Assembly (NCBI GenBank): GCA_963725215.1
Contig: CAVRXQ010000002.1
Location: forward strand, 186,001 to 250,000
Origin: CAVRXQ01 sp963725215
GTDB lineage: Bacteria; Actinomycetota; Acidimicrobiia; Acidimicrobiales; Bog-793
Length of the DNA stretch: 64,000 nucleotides
Direction: 5' to 3'
Part shown: positions 26,071 to 35,469 of the stretch, one piece after another
Position numbering within the stretch: the stretch's first letter is position 1
How the letters are laid out: every line of letters starts with the position of its first letter
Notes under the pieces: generated by a model
Databases searched by the model: none
What the model was told of the DNA's origin: nothing
Seen by the model: the letters and a program-made list of their open reading frames with translations, nothing else
Made by a program: the position numbers and the translations under genes

Positions 26071-28290
26071 TCAGGCCGCTCCGTCGGTGCCCCGCCGACG
26101 TCGAGAGCGCTCGCGCGCGAGCTCTTCGAATCGACGTTGCGCGTGGATTCCGCGGATCGTCCGGACGCGCTCCCACGAGCCGTCCGGATCGAGGTCCCAC
26201 GACGACGTGTCGTCCGAAAGGTCGAGGGCCAAGATGTCCTCGAGCCTCGCGCACAGATCCGCGTCGCGTAAAGGCACGACGGCTTCGATGCGATGGTCCA
26301 AATTGCGTTCCATCAGGTCCGCCGAGCCGATGAAATACGTCGCCTTGTTCCCCATCGTCTTTGGTGGCTCGTTCCTCCGAACGACCGTCTTCGCGAGAAC
26401 GTCGCGTCCTGGAACTCCGAAGCGGAAGATGCGCGAGTGCTCGAGGTACTCGCCGACGATCGACTTCACCGTGATGTTGTCCGAAAGACCCGGCATTTGG
26501 GGGCGCAAGCCGCACACGCCTCGCACCAGAAGGTCAATCCGACATCCCGCTTGTGACGCCTCATAGAGCGCGTCGATGACTTGGGGGTCGGTGAGCCCGT
26601 TCACCTTGATGCAAATCCGCCCGTTCACCCCGGCGTCTCGCTCGCGGGCGATCGCCGAGAGCACCCAGGGGCGAAATCCCGCCGGCGACAAGATCAGCGA
26701 CGACGTTTCGACCTCGCGAGAGAAACCGGTGAGGTGGTTGAAGAGGTTCGTGAGGTCGACACCGAGCGTCTCGTCGCAGCTCAACAGGCCCAGGTCCTCG
26801 TAGATGCGGGCGGTCTCGGAGTTGTAGTTACCCGTACCGATGTGGCAGTAGCGGCGGATGCCGTCGTCTTCGCGGCGGACGACGAGCGCCGTCTTCGAGT
26901 GGGTCTTCAAACCGACGACGCCGTAGATCACGTGGACGCCGGCTTCTTCCAGCCGTCTTGCCCAGTTGATGTTGCGCTTCTCGTCGAAGCGCGCCTTCAA
27001 CTCGACCAACGCCACGACCTGTTTGCCCTGTTCGGCCGCCGACGCGAGCGCGGAAACAAACGACGCTTCGCCCGAGGTCCGATAGAGCGTCTGTTTGATC
27101 GCCAGCACGTCTGGGTCGACGGCTGCCTGGGAGATGAAGGCTTCGACCGACGACGCGAACGAGTCGTAAGGGTGATGTACCAAGACGTCGCGTTCGCGGA
27201 TCACCCCGAACAGGTCCGCCGGCTCGCCGGTCGGGCGGGTGAGGCGAGCGGGCGTGCGCGGTGTGAAGGCCGGCTCTGACAAGTCCGGCCGGTCGATCGC
27301 CGAGATCGTCCACAAATCAGAGAGATCGAGCATCGTCGGGATGCGATAGACGTCGCGCTCATCGAGTTCGAGCTCGGACAACAGAAACGACAGCACGTCG
27401 GGCGTCATGTCGGTCGTGACCTCGAGACGCACCGCCCTCCCGAAGCGCCGGCGCCGCAACTCGACCTCGACGGCTTCGAGCAGGTCCTCGTCCTCGGAGT
27501 CGTCCAAGTCCAAGTCCGCGTTGCGCGTCACCCGGAAGGTGAAGCACGAGCCGATCCGCATCCCGGGAAACAGGTCGGTCAGGTTGGCCGCGATGACCTG
27601 CTCGATCGGCACGAGGCGGTCGGCGCCGGCGAGTTGGACGAAACGTGGCAACACGGGGCGGGTCGGCACCTTGATCCGCGCGAAGCGGCTCTCTCCTCTC
27701 TCGGGATCCTCGATCGTCACCGCCAAGTTCAACGAGAGACTCGAGATGTAGGGGAAGGGGTGCCCCGGGTCGACGGCGAGCGGGGTGAGGACGGGGAAGA
27801 TCTGCTCGTCGAAGACCTGTCGCAGCGCGCCGAGGTCCTCCCCAGAAAGGTCCGCGTAGTCGGCGACCACGACGCCCGCTTGCGCGAGCCTCGGGCGGAC
27901 CTCGTCGCGGAAGATTCGCGAATGTCGTTCGACGAGGACGCCGACCCTCTCGCGCACCTCGGCGAAGGTCTCGAGCACCGTTCGGCCGTCGGGGAAGGCC
28001 TCGCGCACGCCGACCGCGAGCTGGTCTTTCAGGCCGGCCACACGCACCTGGAAGAACTCGTCGAGCCCCGAGGAGAAGATCGCAAGGAACCTCGCCCTCG
28101 ACAAGAGCGGCGCGTTGTCCTCTTCGGCGAGCTCGAGGACGCGACTCGCGAAGTCGAGCCAGGACAGCTCGCGATTGAAGAAACGATCCGGCCCGAAGCT
28201 CTCCGGCGGCTTGCGGGCGCCGTCGGTGAGCCCTGTCGCCGGGCGCGTGTCGACGAATTCGAGGTCGGTCTGGGCCGTCACGTACCCCAC
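26071..28290 (-). CDS. ppk1: Polyphosphate kinase 1
   Basis: A 739-residue Ppk1, making polyphosphate from ATP. The N-terminal FFNRELSWLDFASRVLELA, the autophosphorylated histidine region KTHSKTALVVRR, and YCHIGTGNYN are family hallmarks; the C-terminal domain has ELKARFDEKRNINWA and VRGVCGLRPQ. Length and order match full-length Ppk1. GTG at 28290 is used. Divergent from the SEDS gene at 28344 with about 50 bases between; forms an operon with ppx. Confidence 0.96.
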   Translation of the reverse strand: MGYVTAQTDLEFVDTRPATGLTDGARKPPESFGPDRFFNRELSWLDFASRVLELAEEDNAPLLSRARFLAIFSSGLDEFFQVRVAGLKDQLAVGVREAFPDGRTVLETFAEVRERVGVLVERHSRIFRDEVRPRLAQAGVVVADYADLSGEDLGALRQVFDEQIFPVLTPLAVDPGHPFPYISSLSLNLAVTIEDPERGESRFARIKVPTRPVLPRFVQLAGADRLVPIEQVIAANLTDLFPGMRIGSCFTFRVTRNADLDLDDSEDEDLLEAVEVELRRRRFGRAVRLEVTTDMTPDVLSFLLSELELDERDVYRIPTMLDLSDLWTISAIDRPDLSEPAFTPRTPARLTRPTGEPADLFGVIRERDVLVHHPYDSFASSVEAFISQAAVDPDVLAIKQTLYRTSGEASFVSALASAAEQGKQVVALVELKARFDEKRNINWARRLEEAGVHVIYGVVGLKTHSKTALVVRREDDGIRRYCHIGTGNYNSETARIYEDLGLLSCDETLGVDLTNLFNHLTGFSREVETSSLILSPAGFRPWVLSAIARERDAGVNGRICIKVNGLTDPQVIDALYEASQAGCRIDLLVRGVCGLRPQMPGLSDNITVKSIVGEYLEHSRIFRFGVPGRDVLAKTVVRRNEPPKTMGNKATYFIGSADLMERNLDHRIEAVVPLRDADLCARLEDILALDLSDDTSSWDLDPDGSWERVRTIRGIHAQRRFEELARERSRRRRGTDGAA

Positions 28291-28343
28291 GCTACCGGTG
28301 CCACCGCCCCGAGATTGAACCGTCTCTCCACTACGTTTTACTT

Positions 28344-29726
28344 GTGAGCACCGTCGCCGTGCTGCGCTGGAGGTCGCCGCGTCGCCGCACCGAAGCGGGT
28401 CTGCTCGTGGTCGGCGCCATCGTCGTGTTGTTTGCGACGCTGCTCGAGTCGCTCGCGATCACCGGCGAGCTCCCCGACCACGTCGTCGAGTTCATCGTCT
28501 TCCTGGCGCTGATCGGGGTCGCGGTGCAGGTGGTGAACCGCGTGTACGCGCCGAACGCGGACCCGGTGATGATGCCCGTCGTCCTCGTCTTGAACGGGAT
28601 CGGGTACGTCTTCATCGAGCGAGGCGACCCCCATCAAGCCGGCCTGCAACTGGCTTGGACGGTGATTGGACTCGGCGTCTACACGGCGGTGCTGGCGACG
28701 CTCCACTACAGCCGAGATCTCGAGCGGTACCGCTACATCACCCTCGGCGTGGCGTTCTTCTTGTTGATCTCGCCGCTTCTTCCGGGCATCGGTGAGAACA
28801 TCAACGGGGCGCGGCTGTGGGTCCACTTCTCCTCGCTCGAGTTCCAACCGGTCGAGATCGCGAAGCTGTTGTTGGTCGTCTTCTTCGCGTCCTATTTCGT
28901 CGACAAGCGCGAGCTCCTCACCGTCCCGACGCGTCGGGTCGGTAACCGGCTGATCCCGGATCTCCGCGCGTTCGGTCCGATCGCGATCGCGGCGGTCGCG
29001 GCGCTCTTGATCATCTTGGTCGAAGACGACATCGGCTTCTCTTTGATCGTCTTCCTCGTCTTTTTGACGATGATCTGGACCGCGACCGGCCGGTGGACCT
29101 ACGTCGTCATCGGGATCGCCGGATTCGCGCTCGCCGCCTTCTTGGCCAGCCACGTCCTCACCCAGGTGAACGAGCGCTTCACCGACTGGCTCAACCCTTG
29201 GCCGTATGCGCACAGGATCGGGTTCCAGCCGATCCAAGGCGAGCTCGCCTTCGGCCGCGGCGGGCTCTTCGGGACGGGAATCGGCTTCGGCATAGCTCAG
29301 AATTCGCTGCCGATCTCCTCGAGCGACTACATCTTCGCCATCATCGGCGAGGAGATGGGACTCGTCGGGGCGCTCGGTGTCGTGGCGTGCTTCGCGCTCT
29401 TGGTCGGCGCGGGTCTGCGGGGCGCGCGGCGGGCGCGATCGGAGTTCTCCCGCCTTTGCGCCACCGGGCTCACCGCGACGCTCGGGCTGCAGGCGTTTTT
29501 GATCATGGCCGGCGACACGCGGCTGTTGCCGTTGACCGGAGTCACCCTTCCCTTCGTCTCCTACGGGGGCTCGTCGCTCGTCGCGAACTACGCCCTCGTC
29601 GCGATCTTGATGCGGATCTCGAACGAGGGAAATCAGCGCTTCGCGCCGGTCGCGCCCGTCGCGGGTCCGTCGCCGAGTGCATCGAAGACCCAAGAAGCCG
29701 TGACGATCGGAGCCGGCGGCCGCTGA
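28344..29726 (+). CDS. FtsW/RodA/SpoVE (SEDS) peptidoglycan polymerase, long form
   Basis: A 460-residue SEDS protein. It has additional N-terminal helices before the core, as in actinobacterial FtsW-like proteins. Core signatures are GARLWVHFSSLEFQPVEIAK, LVEDDIGFS, RGGLFGTGIGFG, FAIIGEEMGLVGA and GVTLPFVSYGGSSL. SEDS proteins polymerise lipid II strands, usually with a class B penicillin-binding protein, which is not adjacent. GTG start at 28344. The 3' end overlaps the convergent gene by 94 bases, long for this genome. Confidence 0.92.
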   Translation: MSTVAVLRWRSPRRRTEAGLLVVGAIVVLFATLLESLAITGELPDHVVEFIVFLALIGVAVQVVNRVYAPNADPVMMPVVLVLNGIGYVFIERGDPHQAGLQLAWTVIGLGVYTAVLATLHYSRDLERYRYITLGVAFFLLISPLLPGIGENINGARLWVHFSSLEFQPVEIAKLLLVVFFASYFVDKRELLTVPTRRVGNRLIPDLRAFGPIAIAAVAALLIILVEDDIGFSLIVFLVFLTMIWTATGRWTYVVIGIAGFALAAFLASHVLTQVNERFTDWLNPWPYAHRIGFQPIQGELAFGRGGLFGTGIGFGIAQNSLPISSSDYIFAIIGEEMGLVGALGVVACFALLVGAGLRGARRARSEFSRLCATGLTATLGLQAFLIMAGDTRLLPLTGVTLPFVSYGGSSLVANYALVAILMRISNEGNQRFAPVAPVAGPSPSASKTQEAVTIGAGGR

Positions 29727-30217
29727 CGTAACGCCATTGCGACGGCGTCGGACGGCCTACAGGCGAGCGTGTGCTCGCGAGACGGTGTGCTCACAACCAA
29801 CTCCGCGTAGAACGCCGCACCATCGACCGCGGTGATGCGGGCGACGGCGATCGACGCGCCGAGGATGGTCAGGGTCTCAGCGAATAGCTCGTGTGTGAGC
29901 GGTTTCGGCGTCGCGACGCCCCGCAACGCGTTCGCGATCGACGTTCCCTCGGCGACGCCGATCGGGATGGAAAGCGTTCGTTCGGGCGCATCTGTGGTGC
30001 GCAGCACGAGCAGGGGGTTCGGGTTGGGGAGCGTCACGACGACGTCGACCACCTCAAGCGGTAAGAACGCATCGGTCGCGATCGGCGTATCCCCAGAGCC
30101 GCGAGAATCATCGGCGGAGACCGCATCGTTCGCCTCGACGATCCCGTCGCTGTTCGGGCTGGTCTGCCGGGTCGTCCTTTTCGCGCGCGCCGGGGCCGCG
30201 GATGGCTTGTCGCTCAT
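29633..30217 (-). CDS. Bifunctional nuclease (DUF151/BFN) domain protein
   Basis: A 194-residue protein. After an acidic, low-complexity N-terminal 45 residues comes the DUF151 domain (about 50-175): LSIPIGVAEGTSIANALRG, KPLTHELFAETLTILG, FYAELVV and CRPSDAVAMALRQ. The plant and bacterial relatives are reported nucleases or stress proteins, but catalytic residues are not firmly defined, so activity is unproven. The ATG at 30217 overlaps the rodA stop as ATGA. The last 94 bases are antisense to the upstream SEDS gene end. Confidence 0.85.
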   Translation of the reverse strand: MSDKPSAAPARAKRTTRQTSPNSDGIVEANDAVSADDSRGSGDTPIATDAFLPLEVVDVVVTLPNPNPLLVLRTTDAPERTLSIPIGVAEGTSIANALRGVATPKPLTHELFAETLTILGASIAVARITAVDGAAFYAELVVSTPSREHTLACRPSDAVAMALRQRPPAPIVTASWVFDALGDGPATGATGAKR

Positions 30218-31368
30218 CGGGCGCGCGATCGCCGCATCTCAACGTTCAAGACGAGGCCGATCGCGCAGAAGAACGCGACCAACGCGGAGCCGCCGTAGGA
30301 GATGAACGGGAGCGGGATGCCGGTGATCGGCATGATTCCCGACGCCATCCCGACGTTCTCGAAGACCGAGAAGACGACGAAAGCGAGGATCCCCGCGCAA
30401 ATCAGCCGGCCGAGCTCGTCGCGGGCCGTCTGGATGGCGCGAAACACCCGGAAGGCGACCAATCCGTACAGCGCGATGACGACCGCAGAGCCGACGAAAC
30501 CGAGCTGTTCGCCGATGGCCGAGAAGATGAAGTCCGCGTACTGGATCGGGACGTAGTTGAGATTTGTCTGCGCGCCCTTGAACAGCCCCGTGCCGGTGAG
30601 GCCGCCAGAGCCGATCGCGGTCTTCGACTGGATGACGTTGTAATCGAGGCCCTGCGGATCCGTGCTCTGGTGCAAGAAGGCGGTGAGCCGATCGAGCTGG
30701 TAGCGGCTCAACACATGGAGAGCCACGGCGGCCAAGAATCCCAAGACAGCGATCGCGATGAGCGCGAACAGAAAGCGCGCCCGCACCCCGCCGAAGTACA
30801 GCATCACGAACAAAACGATTCCGAGAAGGATCGCGGTCCCGAGATCGGGTTGTTTCACGACGAGCAGCATCGGCACGCCGGTCATCACACAGAGGGCGAG
30901 GATCCGCATCACGTTGAGCTCGCGGCGGTGTCGGGCAAGATAGAGCGCGACCGCGCATATCACCGCGAGCACCGCGAACTCCGACGGCTGGAACTGCACC
31001 CCGCCGAAAGAGATCCACCGCTGCGAGCCGTTCTCGCTATGGCCGACGGCGATGACGCCGACGAGGGCTACGACGGTGACGCCGTAGATGTAGTACCCGA
31101 GATCCTCTAGCCGGCGGTAGTCAATCGCCGTGAAGACAATCATCGCGATGAATCCGACGATCGCGTAGGCAATCTCGCGCTTTAAGAAGTAGTTCGGCTC
31201 CGCCGGGTAGATCCCCTTCGACGCCGAATAGACCATGACGAGCCCGATCACCGAAAGCGCAAGGGTCGCGACGATGAGTGCAAAGTCCACTTGCCGGAGC
31301 GCGGCGAGGATCGGCGGCGTCGATCTGCGGTGGAGCCGCGGCGTGCGATCGAGGACGTGTGCAGCCAC
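30214..31368 (-). CDS. rodA: RodA-type SEDS peptidoglycan polymerase
   Basis: A 384-residue, about ten-helix SEDS protein. Signatures are QRWISFGGVQFQPSEFA, VKQPDLGTAILLG, TGTGLFKGAQT, DFIFSAIGEQLGF and GIPLPFISYGGSALV. The shorter form without extra N-terminal helices, and the FQPSE/KQPDLGTA pattern, fit RodA (elongation) better than FtsW; the two SEDS genes in this window may divide roles. It starts at GTG 31368 and is coupled by ATGA overlap to the BFN gene. No class B PBP is adjacent. Confidence 0.88.
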   Translation of the reverse strand: MAAHVLDRTPRLHRRSTPPILAALRQVDFALIVATLALSVIGLVMVYSASKGIYPAEPNYFLKREIAYAIVGFIAMIVFTAIDYRRLEDLGYYIYGVTVVALVGVIAVGHSENGSQRWISFGGVQFQPSEFAVLAVICAVALYLARHRRELNVMRILALCVMTGVPMLLVVKQPDLGTAILLGIVLFVMLYFGGVRARFLFALIAIAVLGFLAAVALHVLSRYQLDRLTAFLHQSTDPQGLDYNVIQSKTAIGSGGLTGTGLFKGAQTNLNYVPIQYADFIFSAIGEQLGFVGSAVVIALYGLVAFRVFRAIQTARDELGRLICAGILAFVVFSVFENVGMASGIMPITGIPLPFISYGGSALVAFFCAIGLVLNVEMRRSRAR

Positions 31369-31462
31369 GACCGACCACGTTACCTAAGGTGCCGCGGGCC
31401 GAATATGCGGGGTGAATTCGCGCTGAGGCGAAGTTCCGAACTGCAGTCGCAGCACCTGCGTG

Positions 31463-32326
31463 CTACGCCGGTCCCCGTGTCACGCTCATCTTCGATCCGC
31501 CCAGTACCGCCCGCCACATCGTTTCTATGGGCGCGGGAGATCCCGTGAACAATTCGACCTGTCGGGCGGCTTGGTGCACGAGCATCCCCAGCCCGTTTCG
31601 AGTGACCGCTCCCTTTGCTCGTGCCGCTTCGAGGAAGGAAGAGCGCGCCGGGAAATAGTTCACATCGACCGCCAGTTTTCCGGGTTGAAGCGCCTCCGCG
31701 ACCGCTGACGCGAATTCGGCAAGTTCACCCGGATCCTCGGGGGACGCAGGTTTAGCGCCATAGATGATGAGGTCGAATCCCCGAAGATCTCCGGGGATTC
31801 CGATGTGTGCCACGAGCGGTGCGAGTGCGGCCGCGGCGCTCGCCTTGCGCATCGAGCGATTCACGACGACGATTTCCTTCGCGCCGTGCACATAGAGCGA
31901 GCGGATGACTGCGCGTCCCGTCGCGCCGGCTCCTATGACGCCACAGCGAGTGCCGCTCGGATCGAATCCGAACTGGGATTTCAAGTCGTCGAGAAGCCCC
32001 TCACCGTCGGTGTTGTGCGCTCGCGTGCCGTCGCTTCCGAAGACGACCGTGTTCGCGGCACCGATCGCCTCCACGTCCTCCGAAGCCGAACTCGCCCCGG
32101 CGACTTCGGTTTTCAACGGCGTCGTCACCGAGAGCCCGACGTACCCGATCACCTGGGCCTCGTGGATCGCTCGCGACGCCGCTCCTTTTTGGACTTCGAT
32201 CGCGCCGTAACGCCAATCGAGTCCGAGTGCACCGTACGCGGCCTCGTGGATCGCCGGAGAGAGCGAGTGACTGACCGGGCTCCCGATCACCGCCGCCCGA
32301 AATCGCCGAGCCCGCGCGCCGAGCAC
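31463..32326 (-). CDS. aroE: Shikimate dehydrogenase
   Basis: A 287-residue enzyme reducing 3-dehydroshikimate with NADPH. Substrate-site motifs are GSPVSHSLSPAIHEAAY and LSVTTPLK with the catalytic lysine, then GAANTVV and NTDGEG; the dinucleotide loop is VIGAGATGRAV. GTG at 32326 is preceded by GAGGGCG. It closes the housekeeping run that includes ruvX and alaS, 30 bases after ruvX. Confidence 0.94.
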   Translation of the reverse strand: MLGARARRFRAAVIGSPVSHSLSPAIHEAAYGALGLDWRYGAIEVQKGAASRAIHEAQVIGYVGLSVTTPLKTEVAGASSASEDVEAIGAANTVVFGSDGTRAHNTDGEGLLDDLKSQFGFDPSGTRCGVIGAGATGRAVIRSLYVHGAKEIVVVNRSMRKASAAAALAPLVAHIGIPGDLRGFDLIIYGAKPASPEDPGELAEFASAVAEALQPGKLAVDVNYFPARSSFLEAARAKGAVTRNGLGMLVHQAARQVELFTGSPAPIETMWRAVLGGSKMSVTRGPA

Positions 32327-32356
32327 GCCGACGCCCTCGTCACGCGACAGTCGTCC

Positions 32357-32803
32357 TCACGCTCCTTTCGCGGAATCGAGGTATGCCTGGAGGACGATCG
32401 CGGCGGCGGCGGCGTCGACGGGCAAATCTCTCGAGCCGATTCGCCCCCGTGATCCGCGCCGACCCTCAGAGCGTGCCTCTCGACGACGTCGAGCGGCCTC
32501 GACGCTCGATAGTCGCTCGTCAAATAACAGCACCGGCACCGCGAGAGAGGCGCGCATCTCTGTGACCTCCCGCTCCACCTTCCGCGCGGCGGGGCCGCTG
32601 CTGCCATCGAGTGAGACCGGCAGCCCGACGACGACTCGGGTTGCCCCGGTCTCCTCGACGAGCGCGGCGACGCGCGCGAAGTCCTCTTTTCGGCTCGCGC
32701 CACGCGAGATGACCTCCCGCGCGACGGCGAGGCGACCTTCCGAATCCGAGACCGCGACGCCGATGCGGACAGTGCCGAGATCAAGACCGAGCACTCGGCC
32801 CAC
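32357..32803 (-). CDS. ruvX: Putative Holliday-junction resolvase / pre-16S rRNA nuclease YqgF
   Basis: A 148-residue RNase H-fold protein: GLDLGTVRIGVAVSD at the start, VVVGLPVSLDGSSGPAA, FDERLSSVEA and a final DAAAAAIVLQAYLD, giving the four acidic positions of the YqgF family. Members process the 5' end of 16S rRNA precursor and have been proposed as resolvases. GTG at 32803 has a strong GGGAGGG site and gives family length; the in-frame TTG at 32860 would add 19 residues. Gene order alaS-ruvX-aroE is common in actinobacteria. Confidence 0.92.
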   Translation of the reverse strand: MGRVLGLDLGTVRIGVAVSDSEGRLAVAREVISRGASRKEDFARVAALVEETGATRVVVGLPVSLDGSSGPAARKVEREVTEMRASLAVPVLLFDERLSSVEAARRRREARSEGRRGSRGRIGSRDLPVDAAAAAIVLQAYLDSAKGA

Positions 32804-32856
32804 GGTCCCTCCCAGCACGTTCTCTTCGGCGCGAGCAGGCATCTCGACCGGGCGTC

Positions 32857-35469
32857 TCAAGCTCGATCGAACGCGCCGCGCAGGATCTCCAACGCGGTGT
32901 CGATCGCGCCGACGTCCCTGCCGCCCGCGGTGGCGAGCTCCTTCGAACCGCCACCTCCGCCGCCGACCGCCCGCGCCGCGTTCGCGGCGATCTCTCGTGC
33001 GTCGACATCGCCGTCTTTTCGCGTCGCGACGACGATCGCGACTCGTGCCGCGTCTGGTGCTCCGATCAATGCCACCGATTCGACGTCGAGTGACCTGACG
33101 GCGAGCGCGAGCTCGCGAAGCTGCGCGGGGTCGACACCGTCGCGGCGCGCGATGACGACTCCCGACTGCGCCTGGTCCGCGAGCACGCGAGCGTCCTCTC
33201 GCAGCGATGACGTGCGCGCCTTGTGAAGTTCGTCCTCCAAGCCCCGCTCACGCTCGACCAGGCGCTCAACAGCGTCCGCGACGTCGAAGGGGACGGTGCG
33301 CAGCTTCGTCGCGGCGCGCTGGAGAGTGTCGGACATCTGTCGGATCTCGTCGATCGAGCGCGTCCCCGTCGTCGCTTCGATCCGCCGCGTGTTGGCGCCG
33401 ATGGAGCTTTCCGAGAGAATCCGGAACGGTCCGATCGCCCCGAGCGCTCCGACGTGGGTTCCGCCGCACAGCTCGAGAGAAGTCGGCCCCGCCTCGACGA
33501 CGCGCACGGACTCTCCGTACTTGTCGCCGAAGAACGCCACCGCGCCGAGGTGATCAGCCTGCTCGCGGGAGGTCTCGTACGTCGTCACGGCGTCGTTGTC
33601 GAGGATCTGCTCGCTGACGATGCGTTCGACCCGTTCGAGCTCCTCATCGCTCAGCGCGGAGAAGTGGCTGAAGTCGAAGCGAAGACGATCGGGCGCGACG
33701 AGGGATCCCTGCTGCTTCGCGTGCTCTCCGAGCACCTGGCGCAGCGCGGCGTGGAGGAGGTGGGTCGCCGTGTGATTGCGCCGGATCGCCTCGCGCCGTT
33801 CGACGTCGATCGCCGCGAGCGCGCGCTCACCTTCTCGGAGCGAGCCTTCGGCGACGAATCCGGTGTGCACGCTCACCCCGTCGGCAGAAGTCGTGTCGAG
33901 CACGCGCACGACGCCGTTCGGCGTCCTGATCGTCCCGGTGTCACCCACCTGGCCGCCACCTTCTGCGTAAAAGGGGGTGCGGTCCAACACGACGTCGACG
34001 AGTTCGGCGCCATCGGGCGCGCGTTCACCGTCGACGTTCACAAAGTCCTTCGCGTCATCACGCGGAACGACCGCCAGGACTTCGGCGTCGGTCGCCACCT
34101 GCTCGTAGCCGGCGAATTCGGTCGGCCCGTGTCCCTGAAGGATGTCGCGCCAGCGACCCCCGGCTCCGAAGTGCTCGAGCGCTTTACGCGCGTCCGCCCG
34201 GCCGCGGCGGCGTTGTTCTTCCATGTGTTGGTCGAATCCGGCCCGGTCGACATCGACTCCGCGGGACTGCGCGACTTCGACGGTGAGATCGATCGGAAAT
34301 CCATAGGTGTCGTGGAGCCGGAACGCGACTTCTCCCGGAAGCGTCGTGACACCGTCGCGCAGCTCGACTTCGAGCAGCTGGAAGCCGGCGCGCAGGTTGC
34401 GGCGGAAGGCCTCCTCTTCGTGGGCGACCACCTGGCACACGAGTTCCAGGTCCCGCGTGAGCCTCGGGTACGCGGGTCCGAGCGTCGTCGCGACCGACTC
34501 CGCGATCGCCGGCAGCACGACGTCCGTCGTTCCGAGCTGGTACGCGCGCAACGCGGCGCGGCGGATCATCCGCCGCAGCACATATCCCCTCCCTTCGTTC
34601 GAGGGGACGATCCCATCCGCGACGAGGAACGCCGCTGAGCGCGCGTGGTCGGCGAGGATCCGCAGCGCGACGTCGCTTTGATGGTCCCTGCCGAGCGGCG
34701 TTTTCGTCGCCGACGCCGCGCGCTCGACGATCGGAGCTAAGACGTCGGTGGCGAAAACCGAGTCGACGCCCTGCAACAACATGAGGATCCGTTCCAGTCC
34801 CGCGCCAGTGTCGATGTTCTTTTTCGGCAGTTCTTCCATCGAACCGTCGGCGGCCCGTTCGAATTGCATGAAGACGAGGTTCCAGATCTCGGAATACCGA
34901 TCCGAGTCGTCGTTCGCCGGGCCGCCTCCCGGGCCGAATTCGTCACCCCGGTCGAAGTAGATCTCCGAACACGGCCCACACGGTCCGACCTCGCCCATCT
35001 CCCAGAAGTTGTCGGCGCCCATCTTCTGGATTCGATCCGCGGGTACCCGCGCCGCTTCCTGCCAGATGCCCGCCGCGTCGTCGTCCGACTCGTGGACGGT
35101 GATCCACAACCGGTCGGATTCAAAGCCCAGAACCTCGGTGACGAACTCCCAGGCGAGCGGGATCGCCCGTTCTTTGAAGTAGTCCCCGAAGCTGAAGTTG
35201 CCGAGCATCTCGAACAGCGTGGTGTGGCGCGCCGTCGTCCCGATGATCTCGATGTCGTTGGTGCGGAAACACGGTTGGATAGACGTCGCGCGAGGGAAGG
35301 GCGGTGGCTGCTCACCGGTGAAGTAGGGCTTGAACTGCACCATTCCGGCGATCGTGAACATCACGGTCGGATCGACCGGTACGAGGCTCGCCGCGGACAG
35401 CGCGACGTGATCGCGTTCGACGAAATAGCGCGTGAAGGCCGTGCGCAACTGGTCGCCGTCCATCCTCAT
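32857..35469 (-). CDS. alaS: Alanyl-tRNA synthetase
   Basis: An 870-residue class II synthetase. The aminoacylation domain starts LRTAFTRYFVERDH and has VMFTIAGMVQFKPYF and RATSIQPCFRTNDIE; the editing domain has HTATHLLHAAL and CGGTHV for zinc. The C-terminal DHHA1 domain ends in GGGGGGSKELATAGG. ATG at 35469 overlaps the rarA stop as ATGA; a second ATG lies six bases on. Confidence 0.97.
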   Translation of the reverse strand: MRMDGDQLRTAFTRYFVERDHVALSAASLVPVDPTVMFTIAGMVQFKPYFTGEQPPPFPRATSIQPCFRTNDIEIIGTTARHTTLFEMLGNFSFGDYFKERAIPLAWEFVTEVLGFESDRLWITVHESDDDAAGIWQEAARVPADRIQKMGADNFWEMGEVGPCGPCSEIYFDRGDEFGPGGGPANDDSDRYSEIWNLVFMQFERAADGSMEELPKKNIDTGAGLERILMLLQGVDSVFATDVLAPIVERAASATKTPLGRDHQSDVALRILADHARSAAFLVADGIVPSNEGRGYVLRRMIRRAALRAYQLGTTDVVLPAIAESVATTLGPAYPRLTRDLELVCQVVAHEEEAFRRNLRAGFQLLEVELRDGVTTLPGEVAFRLHDTYGFPIDLTVEVAQSRGVDVDRAGFDQHMEEQRRRGRADARKALEHFGAGGRWRDILQGHGPTEFAGYEQVATDAEVLAVVPRDDAKDFVNVDGERAPDGAELVDVVLDRTPFYAEGGGQVGDTGTIRTPNGVVRVLDTTSADGVSVHTGFVAEGSLREGERALAAIDVERREAIRRNHTATHLLHAALRQVLGEHAKQQGSLVAPDRLRFDFSHFSALSDEELERVERIVSEQILDNDAVTTYETSREQADHLGAVAFFGDKYGESVRVVEAGPTSLELCGGTHVGALGAIGPFRILSESSIGANTRRIEATTGTRSIDEIRQMSDTLQRAATKLRTVPFDVADAVERLVERERGLEDELHKARTSSLREDARVLADQAQSGVVIARRDGVDPAQLRELALAVRSLDVESVALIGAPDAARVAIVVATRKDGDVDAREIAANAARAVGGGGGGSKELATAGGRDVGAIDTALEILRGAFDRA

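Noticed and set aside
28338..29693. A 451-residue minus-strand frame opposite the SEDS gene
   Set aside because: Highly charged, repetitive R/D/E composition typical of antisense to hydrophobic high-GC genes.
33223..34638. A 471-residue plus-strand frame opposite alaS
   Set aside because: Shadow of alaS with no recognisable domain or ribosome-binding site.
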